DNA of 64,000 bases from Paragemmobacter amnigenus (GTDB taxonomy: Bacteria > Pseudomonadota > Alphaproteobacteria > Rhodobacterales > Rhodobacteraceae). Where the stretch lies: assembly GCF_009908265.2 (NCBI RefSeq), contig NZ_JAAATX020000010.1, forward strand, positions 124,001 to 188,000. Reading direction: 5' to 3'. Below, piece after piece: positions 61,495 to 64,000 of the stretch. Positions within the stretch are counted from its first letter, which is position 1, and the number at the start of each line of letters is the position of its first letter. The position numbers and the translations under genes were made by a program. Below the pieces are notes generated by a model. That model was not told the origin of the DNA and made no database searches. It worked only from the letters and a program-made list of their open reading frames with translations.

Positions 61495-64000
61495 CTATTC
61501 CGCCGCGGCGCGGCTGAGCGCGAGGGCGAGGCCCTTGTCGCGCAGTTCCGCAACGGTGCGCGGCAGGATACGGCGGATGTCGTCGAGCGCCGAGGAGGCC
61601 GCCGTGGCGTCGCATTCATTGGCGGCGCGTTCATAGCTGGCGAGGGCGGAGTGCAGACCGGACAGGCCGATGGCCGCCGCGGCCCCCGCCGTCTTGTGCG
61701 CGGCCTTGCCCGCATCGGCGAAGGAGCCGACACTGCCCAGATCCTCGAGCTGGATGATCACGGACTCGGTCTCGTGCAGCAGGCGGTCGGCGATGCGTTC
61801 GACGAAGTCGCGGCCCATCTCTTCCAGCGTTTCGCTGAACACATCGGCATTTATGACGGGAACGGCGACGTCCGGCGCGGGGGCGGGGCGCTGGCGGGTA
61901 CGGGCGGTGCCGCGGGCGTAATTGGCGATGACGGCCACGAGCGCGGCGCGGGTGATCGGCTTGACCAGCACGTCGGTCATGCCGGCGCCAAGGAATTCGG
62001 GCATCTTGTCGGGGCTGGCATTGGCGGTGACGCCGATGATCGGAATGGTGCGGCAGAGGCCTTCGCGGCGGATGATGCGGGTGGCTTCCAGCCCGTCCAT
62101 GCGGGGCATGGAAATATCGGTCAGGATCATGTCGAAGGCGATTGCGGCAGCGTGTTCCACGGCTTCGACACCGTCGGCGGCGGTGGTGACGGTGTGGCCG
62201 CGCAGGCGGAGCATCTCGGTCAGCAGGAGGCTGTTGATCGGATTGTCCTCGACCACGAGGATGTTGAGGGCGGGCACCTCGTCCTCGGCCAGCGGGGCAT
62301 CGTCTCTGGCATGGGCGGGGGCTTCGACGGCGACGGGAAGGGTGACGTCGAAGGTGAAGGTGGAGCCCTTGCCCAGCGCCGAGGAGACGCGGATCGTGCC
62401 GCCCATCGCCTCGGCCGAGAGTTTGGCGATGCCGAGACCGAGGCCGGTGCCTTCGCGCATCCGCGCGTAGGAGGCGTCGAGGGTTTCGAAATTGTGGAAG
62501 ATGCGTTCGAGGTCGCCTTCGGCGATGCCGATGCCGGTGTCGATGACGGAAACGGTCAGGTGCAGCCGCGAGCCGCCATCGCGCAGGTCGGTGGCAAGCC
62601 GGACGGTGACCGAGCCTGCATCGGTGAATTTGATGGCGTTGCCGATCAGGTTGTAGAGCACGCGCAGGAAAAGCTGGCGCGGGGCGGAGACCTTGGCGAC
62701 GGGGGTTTCGGGTTCCTCGAATTGCAGGATGTTGCCGCGCTTGGCCGCGTGGGGATGGTTTTGCAGCATGAGGTCGCGGATGACCTGCACGGGCGAGAAA
62801 TCGGTGACCTGATAGCTGGCCGACTGCTCCGAGCCGAGACGGGTGAGTTCCAGCACGTTGTTGACCTGATCCAGCGCCGCCCAACCGCAGGAGAGCACGA
62901 TTTCCGACAGCCAGCTTTGCCGCTGGTCAAGATCGGTGGAGCTTTGCAGCAACTCGGTCGCGGCGATGAGGCCGTTCAGGGGCGTGCGCATCTCGTGGCT
63001 CATGACGGCGAGGAAGCGGGACTTGGCCTCTTCGCCCTTGAGCGCGTCGTTGCGGGCCTTTCGCAGGCTTTCCTCGCGTTCGATGCGTTCGGAGATGTCG
63101 CGGATGAAGGCGATGAACATCGGCTCGCCGCTGGCGCCCTTGGCTTCGGCGAGCGCCACCTCGACCGGAACGCGGCCGCCGTCGGCGCGGCTGGCGGCCA
63201 TCTGGAGGCGGCCGTCCTGCAGTTCGGGGGCGTTGGAGCGGATCATGTGATGCAGGCTGGCCAGCGGGTCGTCATGGCCGTCGCGGCCCAGAAGCTGGGC
63301 AAAGCGGACGCGGCGCACCTCGTCACGGCTGCGGCCGAAGAGCGCCTCGGCCGCGCCGTTGCAATCGGTAATCTGGCCGTGGACATCGGCGATGATGAGA
63401 GCGTCGAGCGAGCTTTCGATGGTGGCGCGAAGGTTGTGGATGGCGCGCTCGGTGGTTTCCGAGCGGCGGCTCTGCGCGCGGTTCTGCAGGATGATGACGA
63501 GCGAGAGCGCGGCCATCAGCCCCAGCAGACCCAGCGAGGCCGAGGCAAAGACCTGAAGCGAGCGGCGCAGTTCGGTACGGCGGGAATCGCCCGCCTCCAT
63601 CAGGGTCTGGAGCGAGCCCACAACCTGTTCGCGGACACGGTCGGTGATGGTGTCCATTTCCACGCGCAGGGCGGGGACGGCGGCGCCGAGCGTCGCGTCA
63701 TCGCCGTCGATCAGGGGGGTGACGCGTTCGAAGAAGGCACCCTGCGACCACAGTTCCTCGCGCAGGCTGCTGGTGACGGGCAGGCTGCGGAGCTGGTCGG
63801 AGCGGGAGAGGATGTTGAACCGGCTGTAGAAGATGTCGAATGCCAGCCGCAGATCGTCGAGGGCGGCGGGATCGGACGGGCGTTCCGAGGCGAGGATCAC
63901 GGCGCGCTGGAGTTTCAGGGCGTCGACCTCGATCTGGGCGAGGGTCCATGTGACGTTGTCGGAGTTGACCGAGGCGGACCTGTCCAGTTCCCGGTCGATC
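61495..64000 (-). CDS. Hybrid sensor histidine kinase with C-terminal Hpt, 5' end cut by window
   Basis: The frame is open to the right edge, so the start is outside; about 835 residues are visible. A sensor part with a long helical region is followed by one transmembrane helix (LGLLGLMAALSLVIIL), a PAS domain (SLDALIIADVHGQITDC) and HisKA (FLAVMSHEMRTPLNGL). An HATPase (GTGLGLGIAKLSAEAMGG), a receiver (MILTDISMPRMDGL) and an Hpt domain with histidine in AAHKTAGAAA complete it. This is a full phosphorelay chain in one protein, so a separate response regulator should receive the phosphate. Confidence 0.92.
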   Translation of the reverse strand, partial: IDRELDRSASVNSDNVTWTLAQIEVDALKLQRAVILASERPSDPAALDDLRLAFDIFYSRFNILSRSDQLRSLPVTSSLREELWSQGAFFERVTPLIDGDDATLGAAVPALRVEMDTITDRVREQVVGSLQTLMEAGDSRRTELRRSLQVFASASLGLLGLMAALSLVIILQNRAQSRRSETTERAIHNLRATIESSLDALIIADVHGQITDCNGAAEALFGRSRDEVRRVRFAQLLGRDGHDDPLASLHHMIRSNAPELQDGRLQMAASRADGGRVPVEVALAEAKGASGEPMFIAFIRDISERIEREESLRKARNDALKGEEAKSRFLAVMSHEMRTPLNGLIAATELLQSSTDLDQRQSWLSEIVLSCGWAALDQVNNVLELTRLGSEQSASYQVTDFSPVQVIRDLMLQNHPHAAKRGNILQFEEPETPVAKVSAPRQLFLRVLYNLIGNAIKFTDAGSVTVRLATDLRDGGSRLHLTVSVIDTGIGIAEGDLERIFHNFETLDASYARMREGTGLGLGIAKLSAEAMGGTIRVSSALGKGSTFTFDVTLPVAVEAPAHARDDAPLAEDEVPALNILVVEDNPINSLLLTEMLRLRGHTVTTAADGVEAVEHAAAIAFDMILTDISMPRMDGLEATRIIRREGLCRTIPIIGVTANASPDKMPEFLGAGMTDVLVKPITRAALVAVIANYARGTARTRQRPAPAPDVAVPVINADVFSETLEEMGRDFVERIADRLLHETESVIIQLEDLGSVGSFADAGKAAHKTAGAAAAIGLSGLHSALASYERAANECDATAASSALDDIRRILPRTVAELRDKGLALALSRAAAE

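Overview
The window is high-GC bacterial DNA with short intergenic gaps. Gene content and protein style point to an alphaproteobacterium of the Rhodobacterales (Rhodobacteraceae/Paracoccaceae; my guess is near Rhodobacter, Gemmobacter or Tabrizicola, not established). Supporting signs are dnaX-ybaB-recR, a serC leader hairpin of the alphaproteobacterial type, UPF0314, a YhhQ-type queuosine-precursor transporter and the De Ley-Doudoroff enzymes DgoA/DgoK. I see no rRNA, tRNA, CRISPR array, transposase or phage gene. Both ends cut a gene: torT on the left and a hybrid histidine kinase on the right.

Layout. 1-9 kb: the 3' part of torT, dnaX, a small membrane protein, ybaB, recR, asd (with an intrinsic terminator), two MFS transporters and a secreted DUF4424 protein. 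9-22.4 kb: a catabolic block for galactosides. A leftward operon encodes an ABC substrate-binding protein and two permeases, GH36 alpha-galactosidase, DgoK, DgoA, an SMP-30 lactonase and GH42 beta-galactosidase. It diverges from an IclR regulator and the ABC ATPase, and a GH13 alpha-glucosidase converges on its end. 22.4-37 kb: housekeeping and accessory genes: trhO, pncA-pncB, a phosphotransferase, arfB, yhhQ, a phytase-like protein, mepA, a UMF1-type MFS protein, a thioesterase, yggT, recQ, yaaA and a hybrid kinase. 37-45 kb: alpha-2-macroglobulin and pbpC. 45-50.5 kb: two convergent response regulators, a thiolase, an MFS protein, UPF0314 and a phosphatase. 50.5-54.4 kb: serA-serC facing away from serB. 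54.5-64 kb: a periplasmic ClpP-fold protein, a TSUP transporter, the higBA toxin-antitoxin pair with a perfect operator palindrome, zapE, several unknowns and a second hybrid kinase.

How genes work together. The galactoside block reads as uptake, periplasm-to-cytoplasm import, hydrolysis of alpha- and beta-galactosides, lactone opening, and phosphorylation and cleavage of 2-keto-3-deoxygalactonate. The galactose dehydrogenase and galactonate dehydratase that would complete the route are not in the window. SerA, SerC and SerB together give the whole L-serine pathway.

The most unusual items are four. (1) A 141-residue ORF joins most of a FlgB rod protein to a sigma-28-like region-4 helix-turn-helix, with no other flagellar gene visible. 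(2) Upstream of arfB there is a tiny ORF whose Shine-Dalgarno region is complementary over 17 nt to the 16S rRNA 3' tail; a possible sequestering anti-SD and a strong hairpin follow it. (3) A dispersed element is built of four 12-nt units and occurs three times, once inside a coding sequence. (4) Strand composition of the + strand changes from C-rich to G-rich between about 9 and 20 kb.
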